Assembly: GCF_001420715.1 (NCBI RefSeq)
Contig: NZ_LJJC01000004.1
Span: 314,547 to 378,546 of the forward strand
Source: Heyndrickxia shackletonii
Lineage (GTDB): Bacteria > Bacillota > Bacilli > Bacillales > Bacillaceae_C
Direction of reading: 5' to 3'
Length of the DNA: 64,000 bases
Shown: positions 26,486 to 34,808 of the stretch, piece after piece
Numbering within the stretch: position 1 is the first letter of the stretch
How the letters are laid out: every line of letters begins with the position of its first letter
The notes under the pieces: generated by a model
What the model was told of the DNA's origin: nothing
What the model saw: only the letters and a program-made list of their open reading frames with translations
The model's database searches: none
Made by a program: the position numbers and the translations under genes

Positions 26486-27280
26486 TTAACTTTCTTTGTT
26501 CATAATAGAGACGGTATTCATATAAAGAGCATCTAGCAATGCCAGCTGTGCACTTCTTAAGGAAAGCATTCCTGCCTCATGTATTTCATTTGTAAAGGAA
26601 TAAAGGGCAATATCCGCATGTAAGTTAACTTGGGAATTGGAAGAATCTGTTACAGTGATAACAGTGGCCCCCGTTTTCTTAATTTCCTCCATAATGGGAA
26701 GTATTCCATGACTGGTATCGGATTGTGATATTACAATCGCTATATCGTTTTTAGTTAACGTGGCAGCAGTAATTAATTGAAATTGAGTCTCCAAAAAAGC
26801 AGAAGCGTTTATTCCTGCACTGGAAAATTTATAAAATGAATCAAGGGCAAGGATTGCGGAAGCCTCTGTTCCAAAAAACTGTACTCTGTTTGCGTTAAGA
26901 ATAGCTTCAATTGCCTTAGAAAGAGCATTCTTATCCAAAAGTTCAAACGTTTTTTCAAGAGAAGCAATAGTCGTTTTGAATAATAACTCGGAAGGACATT
27001 TACTATCTTTTTTATCTATTTTTGAAATGATCGTTTTTGGTTCTGATTCGATAAGTTCCGATGCAAGTGCTATTTTCATTGCCTGAAAGCCTTTGTATCC
27101 AACTCTTTTGGAAAAGCGAAAAACAGTGGCATCTGCAAGCTGTAAATAATCCGCCACTTCGTTGATGGTTTGGTGGATAACCAACTCAGGATTTTCAAGT
27201 ATATAATCTGCAATTTTCTTTTCTTTTTCACTCAGTTTGGAATAGATGGACCGAATGGTCGGCAAACAATTTTGTCTCAT
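26486..27280 (-). CDS. RpiR-family transcriptional regulator of the gluconate locus
   Basis: The protein has 264 residues. An N-terminal HTH_6 domain (LSEKEKKIADYILENPELVI, then INEVADYLQLADATVFRFSKRVGYKGFQ) is followed by a SIS sugar-phosphate-binding domain (RVQFFGTEASAILALDSFYKF, AIVISQSDTSHGILPI). RpiR proteins sense phosphosugars, here probably 6-phosphogluconate. The start MRQNCLPTIRS is chosen with AAAGGGA upstream; the longer frame adds seven residues and covers that site. It sits between the two gluconate kinase genes, on the opposite strand. Confidence 0.9.
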   Translation of the reverse strand: MRQNCLPTIRSIYSKLSEKEKKIADYILENPELVIHQTINEVADYLQLADATVFRFSKRVGYKGFQAMKIALASELIESEPKTIISKIDKKDSKCPSELLFKTTIASLEKTFELLDKNALSKAIEAILNANRVQFFGTEASAILALDSFYKFSSAGINASAFLETQFQLITAATLTKNDIAIVISQSDTSHGILPIMEEIKKTGATVITVTDSSNSQVNLHADIALYSFTNEIHEAGMLSLRSAQLALLDALYMNTVSIMNKES

Positions 27281-27347
27281 TGTTATTTCCCTTTCTAGCA
27301 TTCCTACTTGGAGTATAGCATAATTAGAGAGTTAATAACATTCAAAT

Positions 27348-27361
27348 TGAAACCGTTTGCT
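27348..27361 (+). promoter_or_regulatory. cre-like CcpA site before the second gluconate kinase gene
   Basis: TGAAACCGTTTGCT fits the catabolite-responsive consensus with the central CG retained. It lies in the 162-bp region between the divergent rpiR-type gene and the second kinase gene, so either could be affected. Confidence 0.6.
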
Positions 27362-27442
27362 TGGGGAAACCCATAAGTGCGGAATTATTGTATAAAAAAA
27401 TGCAACTGAGAAAGATTGTGAAAGGTTCAAGGAGGAATAATA

Positions 27443-28981
27443 ATGAGTTCTAAGTATGTGATAGGTGTTGATATAGGAACTACTAGTGCAAAAGCAGTTC
27501 TGTACTCTAAAAGTGGGACAGTAGTTTCCAGCCATAGTATTGAATATCCTATGTATTCTCCCACTCCGGAAACCGCTGAACAGGACCCCGAAGAAATTTT
27601 TAGAGCGGTCATACAGGCAATCAAGAAAACCAAACAAAAGAGCAGTGTTCCCGAGGAGGATATCCTGTGTGTGTCATTTAGCTCGGTTATGCACAGTGTC
27701 ATTGCTGTAGACAAAAAAGGAAAACCATTAACAGAATGCATTACTTGGGCAGATAACAGAAGTTCTGACTGGGTGGAGAAGATTAAGTCGGAAATGAATG
27801 GACATGAAATTTACCTTCGGACAGGTACTCCAATCCATCCGATGTCCCCACTGTCAAAATTAGTCTGGCTCAAAAATGATTTTACAGAGTTGTTTCATAA
27901 TGCGGATAAATTTATCTCCATTAAAGAGTATGTTTTTTATAAGCTTTTTGGTAGATATGTTATTGATTACTCCATAGCATCTTCCACCGGTCTTTTTAAT
28001 ATACAAACATTAACTTGGGATAGCGAAGCACTAGAAATTGCAGGCTTGACGGAAAAAGAGCTTTCTCAGCCTGTTCCTACTACTTATCAAATGGTAGGTC
28101 TTGATGAAGCCTATGCAAATGAAATGAATCTTTTACCTTCCACTCCGTTTGTAGTTGGAGCAGGGGATGGGGTTTTATCTAACCTTGGCGTTAACGCGAT
28201 AGAACCTGGTGTGGTGGCTGTGTCGATTGGTACTAGTGGTGCCATTCGTGCGATGGTAGATCGGCCGATTACGGATCCTAAGGGAAGAATCTTTTGTTAT
28301 TGTTTAACCGAAAATCATTGGGTAATTGGAGGACCGGTTAACAATGGCGGTATGATTTTTCGATGGGTACGGGATCAGCTGGCAGATTCCGAGGTGGCGA
28401 CCGCGAATAGGCTTGGGAAGGATCCATATGAATTGTTGACGGAAATAGCCGACAGAGTAACTCCCGGTTCTGATGGTCTTCTTTTTCATCCTTATTTAGC
28501 AGGCGAAAGGGCTCCACTTTGGAACTTTAATGCCCGCGGCTCCTTTTTTGGTTTGGGCATGCACCATAAAAAAGAACATCTTATCCGGGCTGTTTTGGAG
28601 GGAGTTATCTTTAACTTATATACAGTTCTCTTAGCTTTAGCAGAGCTTATAGGAGAACCTCAAAAAATACATGCAACTGGCGGCTTTGCAAGATCAGAGC
28701 TATGGCGGCAAATGATGGCGGATATATTTAATCATGAAGTATACATCCCGGAAAGCTTTGAAAGTTCATGCCTTGGTGCCGCTATACTTGGTTTGTTCAG
28801 TCTTGGAGAAATCGATTCATTCAAGGTTGCAGATGAAATGGTAGGTGCAACCCATCACCATACACCAAACAGTGAACATGTCTCTATTTATCAGGATCTA
28901 ACTCCCATTTACATTCGCCTTACAAGGCTGCTGCAGGAAGAGTATGATAGCATTTCGGCATTTCAAAAGAAGTGGGTGTAA
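27443..28981 (+). CDS. gntK: Gluconate kinase (FGGY family), copy 2
   Basis: The protein has 512 residues and is a close paralogue of the kinase at 24893. Long stretches are identical (YVIGVDIGTTS, CITWADNRS, IYLRTGTPIHPMSPLSKL, ITDPKGRIFCY, HWVIGGPVNNGGMIFRWVRD), with the same FGGY motifs and the same length. CAAGGAGG precedes the ATG. It is transcribed divergently from the RpiR regulator and has its own cre-like site, so the two copies may respond to different signals. The alternative is a different aldonate substrate. A NUDIX gene follows after only 7 bp. Confidence 0.9.
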   Translation: MSSKYVIGVDIGTTSAKAVLYSKSGTVVSSHSIEYPMYSPTPETAEQDPEEIFRAVIQAIKKTKQKSSVPEEDILCVSFSSVMHSVIAVDKKGKPLTECITWADNRSSDWVEKIKSEMNGHEIYLRTGTPIHPMSPLSKLVWLKNDFTELFHNADKFISIKEYVFYKLFGRYVIDYSIASSTGLFNIQTLTWDSEALEIAGLTEKELSQPVPTTYQMVGLDEAYANEMNLLPSTPFVVGAGDGVLSNLGVNAIEPGVVAVSIGTSGAIRAMVDRPITDPKGRIFCYCLTENHWVIGGPVNNGGMIFRWVRDQLADSEVATANRLGKDPYELLTEIADRVTPGSDGLLFHPYLAGERAPLWNFNARGSFFGLGMHHKKEHLIRAVLEGVIFNLYTVLLALAELIGEPQKIHATGGFARSELWRQMMADIFNHEVYIPESFESSCLGAAILGLFSLGEIDSFKVADEMVGATHHHTPNSEHVSIYQDLTPIYIRLTRLLQEEYDSISAFQKKWV

Positions 28982-28988
28982 ATATAAA

Positions 28989-29486
28989 ATGGATCAAAGA
29001 GGGATTGTCTTAGTAGTTAGCGTATCAATATTTAAAGATGAAGAAGTATTAATGATTAAGGAAAACAAACCCACAGCCATAGGTAAATGGAATTTTCCGA
29101 GTGGACATATTGAATATGGCGAAGATATTCTGAGTGCAGCTTTACGAGAAGTAAAAGAGGAAACCGGTTATGAAGTGAAGTTTATTAGTACTACTGGTGT
29201 ATATAATTTTCAAAGTAGTACGGGAGATCAGGTGATTTTATTTCATTTTACAGCCAAGCTTAGTGGAGGTTCCTTGAACCTAACAGAAGAGGAGATAATC
29301 GATTGCAAATGGATTAAGCTAAATGAGCTGGCAGAAATGGAAGATAAGGAACTTCGAGAAGTGGGTGTGGTAAGGCAAATAACGAATAATTTGCAAAGAG
29401 GGAATTTATTTCCTATTAGTATGTTTCATGACCAACTTCTATCAACTGTTGGAGGAGCATCAATTACAAAGGACTCTAATATTTAG
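28989..29486 (+). CDS. NUDIX hydrolase
   Basis: The protein has 165 residues. The Nudix box is intact: G-H-I-E-Y-G-E-D-I-L-S-A-A-L-R-E-V-K-E-E-T-G-Y fits GX5EX7REUXEEXGU. The start MDQRGIVLVV is chosen since family members begin there; an upstream in-frame ATG would overlap the kinase gene. The gene begins 7 bp after the kinase stop and is likely cotranscribed. The substrate (nucleotide, ADP-ribose or other) is not evident. A terminator overlaps the stop codon. Confidence 0.88.
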   Translation: MDQRGIVLVVSVSIFKDEEVLMIKENKPTAIGKWNFPSGHIEYGEDILSAALREVKEETGYEVKFISTTGVYNFQSSTGDQVILFHFTAKLSGGSLNLTEEEIIDCKWIKLNELAEMEDKELREVGVVRQITNNLQRGNLFPISMFHDQLLSTVGGASITKDSNI

Positions 29487-29497
29487 AGTTCTTTTTT
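29469..29497 (+). terminator. Terminator overlapping the NUDIX stop codon
   Basis: AGGACTCTAA and TTAGAGTTCT (one G-U) with a 3-nt loop are followed by six T. The stop TAG lies within the stem. Confidence 0.8.
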
Positions 29498-29739
29498 GTG
29501 TGCTGGGTATTGGTGTTTTTGGTTTACAAGGAAGTTATATACAAAACACTGACATTATTTTTTTATATTGTCTTATAATTGTGAACAGCCAAGAAGGGAG
29601 TGTATTCAATGGCCTTCCATCAACAAAAGATGTTAAGGTAACAAGTCAGTTAAAGAAGGATATTTTCTTTTATGATCGAATTATAGATAAACCATAATTA
29701 AAAGGGTGATAGCGAATAAAAGTAAAATTAAGTATCCAA

Positions 29740-30525
29740 TTGGACGACAAAACGGAAAAATCTATTGTTAACAGGCTTCGAAGTGCTGGCTGTGTATTTG
29801 CAGAAGAGGAAGCTCAAATACTTATTTCAGAGGCACATTCTTTAGACGACTTCAACCAAAAGGTGAAAATGCGAGCAGATGGTCTGCCGCTTGAATACGT
29901 CATTGGATGGGCAGAGTTTTGTGGTCTGCGGATAGAAGTGGAACAGGGAGTTTTCGTACCTCGGAAACGTACGGAATTTCTTGTTCGTCAGGCAGCAGAC
30001 CTGTCTTGTTCTGGAGATATAGTCGTTGACCTCTGTTGTGGCTCAGGTGCTGTAGGTGCTGCTCTGGCGGCAACACTCGGGGATATTTCCTTGTACTGTG
30101 CTGACATCGATCCGGTCGCTATTCGATGTACAAGACGAAACGTAACGGATTTCCGGGACCATATTTTTGAAGGTGACTTGTATAAGGCTTTACCACAATC
30201 GATTAAAGGTCATATAAATTTATTAGTTGCCAACGTTCCGTACGTTCCTACTAAAGCAATCGATATGCTTCCCATGGAGGCACGTCTTTATGAACCAAAG
30301 TTAGCCTTAGACGGAGGAGATGACGGCCTAAATATTCAAAGGAGGGTAGCTGAAGAAGCTCCATATTGGCTCGCTGCTGGAGGTCAGCTATTGATAGAGA
30401 CGAGTGAAATCCAAGCACCTCAAACGTTCGAAATCTTTACTAATGCCGGATTAACAACAAATGTAGTTAGAGATTTAGAACTGGATGCTACTGTCGTTAT
30501 TGGAACTAATAATGCTTTTAAATGA
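29740..30525 (+). CDS. PrmC-related protein-(glutamine-N5) methyltransferase-like protein
   Basis: The protein has about 261 residues and a SAM-dependent Rossmann methyltransferase domain. VVDLCCGSGAVGAALAATLG is the SAM-binding loop, LYCADIDPVAIRCTRRN follows, and the PrmC NPPY motif is replaced by NVPYVPT. That replacement is characteristic of the PrmC-related subgroup of unknown substrate. The N-terminal helical domain (SAGCVFAEEEAQILISEA) is present. The start is unclear: the frame opens at 29713 and holds no ATG or GTG before TTG at 29740, which lacks a Shine-Dalgarno site. AAAGGGTG at 29701-29708 instead stands before an ATA at 29716. Confidence 0.82.
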   Translation: MDDKTEKSIVNRLRSAGCVFAEEEAQILISEAHSLDDFNQKVKMRADGLPLEYVIGWAEFCGLRIEVEQGVFVPRKRTEFLVRQAADLSCSGDIVVDLCCGSGAVGAALAATLGDISLYCADIDPVAIRCTRRNVTDFRDHIFEGDLYKALPQSIKGHINLLVANVPYVPTKAIDMLPMEARLYEPKLALDGGDDGLNIQRRVAEEAPYWLAAGGQLLIETSEIQAPQTFEIFTNAGLTTNVVRDLELDATVVIGTNNAFK

Positions 30526-30575
30526 TTGGCAACAAGATTGTGATTTGTACCTAAAAAAATATAGATAAATACATA

Positions 30576-30602
30576 AGACCGTCAAATGGACGGTCTATTT
30601 AT
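30576..30602 (+). terminator. Terminator after the PrmC-related gene
   Basis: AGACCGTC and GACGGTCT form a perfect 8-bp stem with a 5-nt loop, followed by ATTTATAT. Confidence 0.72.
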
Positions 30603-30683
30603 ATACGGTGGGATTAATACAATCAGGAAATTAGAACATCTCCGTCTATTAAAAATGAAGGAGGTGTTTTATCAATCATATAC

Positions 30684-31820
30684 TTAAATAGTACCCCAAA
30701 CACTTTCGGCAATTTCAATTACATGTTTAATCTTCTTCCATTGATCCTCTTCCGTTAACTTGTTCCCCTCTTCCGTACTGGCAAATCCGCACTGAGGACT
30801 TATTGCTAGATTTTCTAAAGGAATATTTTTATTTGCCTCATTTATTCTTTCTCTTATTCTGTCTGGGTCTTCTAGTTCTGGGAATTTAGATGTAATGAGT
30901 CCTAATACAACGGTTAAATCAGTACGTTTGAAGCTTTTTAAGGGTTCGAAATCACCTGAACGATTATCGTCGTATTCAAGAAAGAGTCCATCTACCTGTA
31001 AGTTCGCGAATATGGCATCCGATATCGTATCATATCCACCACTTGTAATATAAGTAGATCGGAAGTTTCCTCTGCAAATATGCATGGTAATTAACATATC
31101 ATCAGGTCTCTTAGAAATAGCATCATTCAAACAACGAACTCTAGTATCAATGATTTCTTGTACATCCTTACCATGTTTTTCAACAACTGCTTTGATACGA
31201 TCTTCTGAAACAAAATCAATCCAGGAAGTATCGTCTAATTGGAGATAACGACAGCCAGCATCATAGAATGCTTGAATTGCTTTTTGATAAGCCGCTACCG
31301 TATCACAATAGAACTGCTCTTGATTGTCATGATAATATTCATCACCTTGAATTCTAGTAAATAACATGTTAGGACTAGGGATCGAAAACTTCGCAACCTG
31401 GCTTCCATCACCGTATTTTTCTACTGCTTGTTTTAAAAACTTAAAGTGTTCTAACATATAATGGCCATTAAAATCTACTTTACCAACTACTTTAATGGCA
31501 TTACTTTTTGGTTTGTCACCTTTGAAGTTATTAATATATTCCGCTTCAAACAATTCTACGCCTTCTAAGCCTGCCAAAAAGTCTAAATGCCAATAAGAGC
31601 GTCTAAACTCCCCATCTGTGATGGATTTAAGACCAACCTCGATTTCCTTTTGGACAAGTTTCTCAATTTCTGCATCCTCTACAGCCTTTAGGGCATCTGT
31701 ATCGATTTCCCCATTTGCAAAAGCCTTTCTTGCTTCTTTAATAGGTTCTGTTCGAAGAAAACTGCCTACGTGATCGGCTCTAAATGGTGCTTTAACTAGT
31801 GTTTTAGTCATAAAAATCAT
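30684..31820 (-). CDS. MetE-like cobalamin-independent methyltransferase (YxjG/YxjH family)
   Basis: The protein has 378 residues and corresponds to the C-terminal catalytic half of methionine synthase MetE. It shows FRADHVGSFLR, a conserved YLQLDDTSW, and zinc ligands in ITMHICRGNFRS (His, Cys) and SPQCGFAS (Cys). B. subtilis YxjG and YxjH have this architecture and act in methionine metabolism. An S-box riboswitch precedes it, so expression rises when SAM is low. The ATG at 31820 follows AAGGAAAGAGGG; the ATG at 31811 is an alternative. The methyl donor is not known from sequence. Confidence 0.92.
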   Translation of the reverse strand: MIFMTKTLVKAPFRADHVGSFLRTEPIKEARKAFANGEIDTDALKAVEDAEIEKLVQKEIEVGLKSITDGEFRRSYWHLDFLAGLEGVELFEAEYINNFKGDKPKSNAIKVVGKVDFNGHYMLEHFKFLKQAVEKYGDGSQVAKFSIPSPNMLFTRIQGDEYYHDNQEQFYCDTVAAYQKAIQAFYDAGCRYLQLDDTSWIDFVSEDRIKAVVEKHGKDVQEIIDTRVRCLNDAISKRPDDMLITMHICRGNFRSTYITSGGYDTISDAIFANLQVDGLFLEYDDNRSGDFEPLKSFKRTDLTVVLGLITSKFPELEDPDRIRERINEANKNIPLENLAISPQCGFASTEEGNKLTEEDQWKKIKHVIEIAESVWGTI

Positions 31821-31845
31821 TTCCCTCTTTCCTTTAAAAAATATA

Positions 31846-31998
31846 AAAACCTCTTCTCACAAATAAGAAGAGGGGCAATTTCCATATCCGATCTCTTCTT
31901 ATCTTCAAGCATTCGCTACTGGAATTGGCACAGTACTCCTAAAAGTCTGTTGCCGAGGCTTCGCAGGGCCAGTCCCTCCGCCTCTCTAGATAAGAAAA
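31846..31998 (-). promoter_or_regulatory. SAM-I (S-box) riboswitch with terminator
   Basis: On the minus strand the aptamer begins TCTTATCTAGAGAGGCGGAG and continues GGACTGGCCCTGCGAAGCC and TCGGCAACAGAC, then the P3 and P4 arms, and closes with GAAGATAAGA. A terminator follows with arms CCTCTTCT and AGAAGAGG (31850-31873) and a T-run. SAM binding would favour termination and switch off the MetE-like gene. Confidence 0.95.
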
Positions 31999-32236
31999 TT
32001 CTAAAAATATTTAACTATAAGTTAAGTTACACCTGTTCTGTTATTCTGTCAATGAAAATCTGCAGGGAGCAAGGGGATGATAATGGTTGTGGTATTCGTT
32101 ATTAACTTCAATGATCCTTATTAATGCTTTTTGAGTTTAATACTGCTCCATACTTCTTCCCTAATATTTACATCCGTTTATAATTTTTTGTATAATTTAT
32201 AATGTTGGTAATTATTTTTAAAGGGAGGGGATTTTT

Positions 32237-32302
32237 ATGATTAAATCAAATTGTATACAAATTGAATTTTACGTTGGTTCAAGCCCCTCAAGTTTAAATT
32301 AA
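32237..32302 (+). CDS. Possible 21-residue small ORF with strong ribosome binding site
   Basis: The frame encodes MIKSNCIQIEFYVGSSPSSLN. AAGGGAGGGG lies 6 nt upstream of the ATG, and a terminator follows at 32335-32365. TATAAT-like boxes (TATAAT at 32191-32205 region) lie about 30-40 bp upstream of the Shine-Dalgarno. It could be a short expressed peptide or the 5' part of a small RNA. No homologue is recognised. Confidence 0.35.
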   Translation: MIKSNCIQIEFYVGSSPSSLN

Positions 32303-32334
32303 GAATGATAAAATTGCAGATTATTTCATTTAGA

Positions 32335-32365
32335 AGGCCTTCGTAAAAAACGGAGGTCTTTATTT
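32335..32365 (+). terminator. Terminator after the small ORF
   Basis: AGGCCTTCG and CGGAGGTCT (with wobble pairs) enclose TAAAAAA and are followed by TTTATTTATTT. Confidence 0.7.
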
Positions 32366-32397
32366 ATTTGACTAACATTTAAAAAAGGAGTTTAGTT

Positions 32398-32985
32398 ATG
32401 AAGATTAGACCGTATCAAATAGAAGATGAACAGGGATGGGTAAGATGCAGGGTATTGTCCTTTTTGGATACTGCGTATTTTGACAATGTATTAAAGGAAA
32501 AGGAAATCTATGAAAACCCAGCAATGGAATTAGTCGCTGAAGAGGAAGGTCAAATAGTCGGATTAATAGATATTGAATACGAAATAAAGGAGAGGACAGT
32601 GTGTTCAAGAGGCACTGGACTTGGCGGAATGATATGGCATATTGCCGTCCATCCTGACTTTAGGAGAGAAGGGATCGGTACAAAGCTTTTAAACGAAGCA
32701 GAAAGAATTGCTAAAAACAAGGGATTAAATCGATTAGAAGCTTGGACGAGAGACGATGAATGGGTAAATAAGTGGTATGTGAAAAATGGATTTACAAAGG
32801 TAGAATCCTACTTACATGTGTACATTGATGGCGGAAATGATTTGAAAGAGACGATTAAAAGTGAAATGCCTAACCTTTTCCCCGTTCAGGCATTTGCTCA
32901 TTATGTTGGTGAAGATGTTGAATTAGTAAAGAAAAAGTTTAATAGAGTACATGAATGTGTTTGTTATGAAAAAATGTTGGAGTAA
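32398..32985 (+). CDS. GNAT-family N-acetyltransferase
   Basis: The protein has 195 residues. The acetyl-CoA loop is HPDFRREGIGTKLLNEAERIAKNKGLNRLEAWT (Q/RxxGxG motif as RREGIG), and the final motif is KWYVKNGFTKVE. AAAGGAG stands about 8 nt before the ATG. A C-terminal extension of about 50 residues (after VYIDGGNDLK) is not part of the minimal GNAT fold. The substrate is unknown. The gene is monocistronic, preceded by a terminator. Confidence 0.87.
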   Translation: MKIRPYQIEDEQGWVRCRVLSFLDTAYFDNVLKEKEIYENPAMELVAEEEGQIVGLIDIEYEIKERTVCSRGTGLGGMIWHIAVHPDFRREGIGTKLLNEAERIAKNKGLNRLEAWTRDDEWVNKWYVKNGFTKVESYLHVYIDGGNDLKETIKSEMPNLFPVQAFAHYVGEDVELVKKKFNRVHECVCYEKMLE

Positions 32986-33138
32986 GTAGGTTGCTTAGGC
33001 AACCTATAATTTTGTTTTGTGTAAGGAATGTAATAGTTAATAGGGAGGAAAACAAACTCCTATGTTGAAGAATAATATAGTCGATAATACCTGAGTCTCA
33101 AAAGGAAATGGTACGAAATGAGAATAAAAGGGGTTCGA

Positions 33139-33267
33139 ATGGTTTGGCTCATAACTTTTCTAATTATCATTTGGGGAATTGGTTTAATTAAATTGCTTAT
33201 CAATAATGATGAAATGATGGTTGTACTGCTTCCTGTGGTTACTTATCTTTTATTTAGAAAATTATAA
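33139..33267 (+). CDS. Small 42-residue hydrophobic protein
   Basis: The frame begins MVWLITFLIIIWGIGLIKLL and ends in MVVLLPVVTYLLFRKL, giving two short membrane segments joined by NNDE. AAAAGGGG lies about 5 nt before the ATG; an in-frame ATG at 33118 lacks such a site. Its small size hid it from length-limited gene calls. No family is recognised. The rest of the 32986-33321 gap shows nothing clear. Confidence 0.5.
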   Translation: MVWLITFLIIIWGIGLIKLLINNDEMMVVLLPVVTYLLFRKL

Positions 33268-33321
33268 ACAAAGCATTATTCTAATAGGTTAACAAAAAAT
33301 AGAGTATTAAGGGTGTTTTTT

Positions 33322-33708
33322 ATGAAAAGCATTAATTTAGAAGATAATATTTCGAAGTTGAAAAATGTATACAAAATGTCTGATGGCTTAATCAATAAGA
33401 TTTTATATTCGAATGAAACAACAACCTATTCCAATCATCCAATAGAAATCAGCAGCTTTTTAACACATGTAGATAATATAGATGATACTGTAAGAATAAT
33501 CTCTATTATCGAGGGGCTGCATAGAAATATTGGTATTAGCTATGAAACGTTGGCTGTTTATGGCGGTATAGATACATTTGAGTTTGAGGAATTTTTACAT
33601 AGCCCAGCATCTTTGAAAATAGAGAAAAAGTTTATATTAGCTGTTAGAATAATGTATTTGCATTTTGTTTTGAAGGAAAAATATAAAATTGAGACTATTT
33701 CCGATTAA
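33322..33708 (+). CDS. Conserved hypothetical protein, possibly HTH-like
   Basis: The protein has 128 residues, is all helical and soluble (MKSINLEDNISKLKNVYKMSDGL onward). Residues 15-35 and 68-85 could form helix-turn-helix-like pairs, and YETLAVYGGIDTFEFEEFL resembles a Cro-like C-terminal helix pair. That reading is weak. The ATG at 33322 has AAGGGTG upstream; the GTG at 33313 overlaps this site. No domain is recognised with confidence. Confidence 0.6.
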   Translation: MKSINLEDNISKLKNVYKMSDGLINKILYSNETTTYSNHPIEISSFLTHVDNIDDTVRIISIIEGLHRNIGISYETLAVYGGIDTFEFEEFLHSPASLKIEKKFILAVRIMYLHFVLKEKYKIETISD

Positions 33709-33727
33709 ATTACATTACCTGGTATAG

Positions 33728-33907
33728 AAAATTTATTCTTTATTATTGTTATCATTTTCTTATTGTGCCAATATCGATGAGCTAGAGGAAAGGAACCTTC
33801 AGCCATACCCTTTAAGAGAAATAATTAGCAGTTATGCAACTGGGAAGGAAAAGATATTTTGGGAATCCACCATTAATGAGGAAATCGATAAAAATAATAT
33901 TAACTGA
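33728..33907 (+). pseudogene. Possible remnant of a small lipoprotein-like gene
   Basis: An open frame of 59 codons, without a start codon that has a ribosome binding site, encodes a hydrophobic run ending in Cys (SLLLLSFSYC), then a charged segment (NIDELEERNLQPYPLREII) and ends KNNIN. This looks like a decayed or truncated gene rather than random sequence. The identification is weak. Confidence 0.3.
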
Positions 33908-34025
33908 AAGCACAATTTATCTGACGTATCCAAAAATAGGTGTGGAAAATAAAAAAGTTAAAACGGACTAAATATCCAAGAAAAGGGTAACCATGCGTGA
34001 AAATAATAACAATGGTGAAAGGATC

Positions 34026-34753
34026 GTGCCCGGAAAGGGAAAGCTCGAGAAGAAACGGTAACAAAAGAGGAAGTATTGTGCCCGGAAAGGGAAAGCTCGA
34101 GAAGAAACGGTAACAATAGAGGAAGTATTGTGCCCGGAAAGGGAAAGCTCGAGAAGAAACGGTAACAATAGAGGAAGTATTGTGCCCGAAAAATGGGAGC
34201 CTGGGAGGAAACGGGAACAAAAGAGGAAGGATCGTGCCCGGAAAGGGAAAGCTCGAGAAGAAACGGGAACAAAAGAGGAAGTATTGTGCCCGGAAAGGGA
34301 GAGCTCGAGAAGAAACGGTAACAATAGAGGAAGTATTGTGCCAAGAAAGGGAAAGCTCGAGAAGAAACGGGAACAAAAGAGGAAGGATTGTGCCCGGAAA
34401 GGGAAAGCTCGAGAAGAAACGGTAACAATAGAGGAAGTATTGTGCCCGGAAAGGGAAAGCTCGAGAAGAAACGGGAACAAAAGAGGAAGTATTGTGCCCG
34501 AAAAATGGGAGCCTGGGAGGAAACGGGAACAAAAGAGGAAGTATTGTGCCCGAAAAGTGGAAGCTGGAGAGGAAACGGGAACAAAAGAGGAAGTATTGTG
34601 CTCGAAAAATGGGAGCCTGGGAGGAAACGGGAACAAAAGAGGAAGTATTGTGCCCGAAAAATGGGAGCCTGGGAGGAAACGGGAACAAAAGAGGAAGTAT
34701 TGTGCCCGAAAAGTGGAAGCATAAGAGGAAACAGTAACAATAGCGAAAGGATT
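34026..34753. repeat. 52-bp tandem repeat array, 14 units
   Basis: Unit starts lie at 34026, 34078, 34130 and so on every 52 bp without exception, to 34702; a degenerate 15th unit follows at 34754. Each unit starts GTGCCCG, ends near GAGGAAGTATT and is rich in purines on the plus strand. Variants are type A (GGAAAGGGAAAGCTCGAGAA, units 1-3 and 5-9), type B (AAAAATGGGAGCCTGGGAGG, units 4, 10, 12, 13) and type C (AAAAGTGGAAGC, units 11 and 14). Since 52 is not a multiple of three and units lack stops, all frames stay open; the long frames on both strands are artefacts. Confidence 0.95.
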
Positions 34754-34808
34754 GCACCACGAAAGGAGCCAAAGTGTCTACAACCAAAAAGAAAGATGGT
34801 GAGAATAC

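Noticed and set aside
29428-29697. Frame of 89 codons after the NUDIX gene
   Set aside because: It overlaps the NUDIX end and terminator and lacks a ribosome binding site.
34026-34753. CRISPR array
   Set aside because: Units are contiguous tandem repeats with no unique spacers, and no cas genes are nearby.
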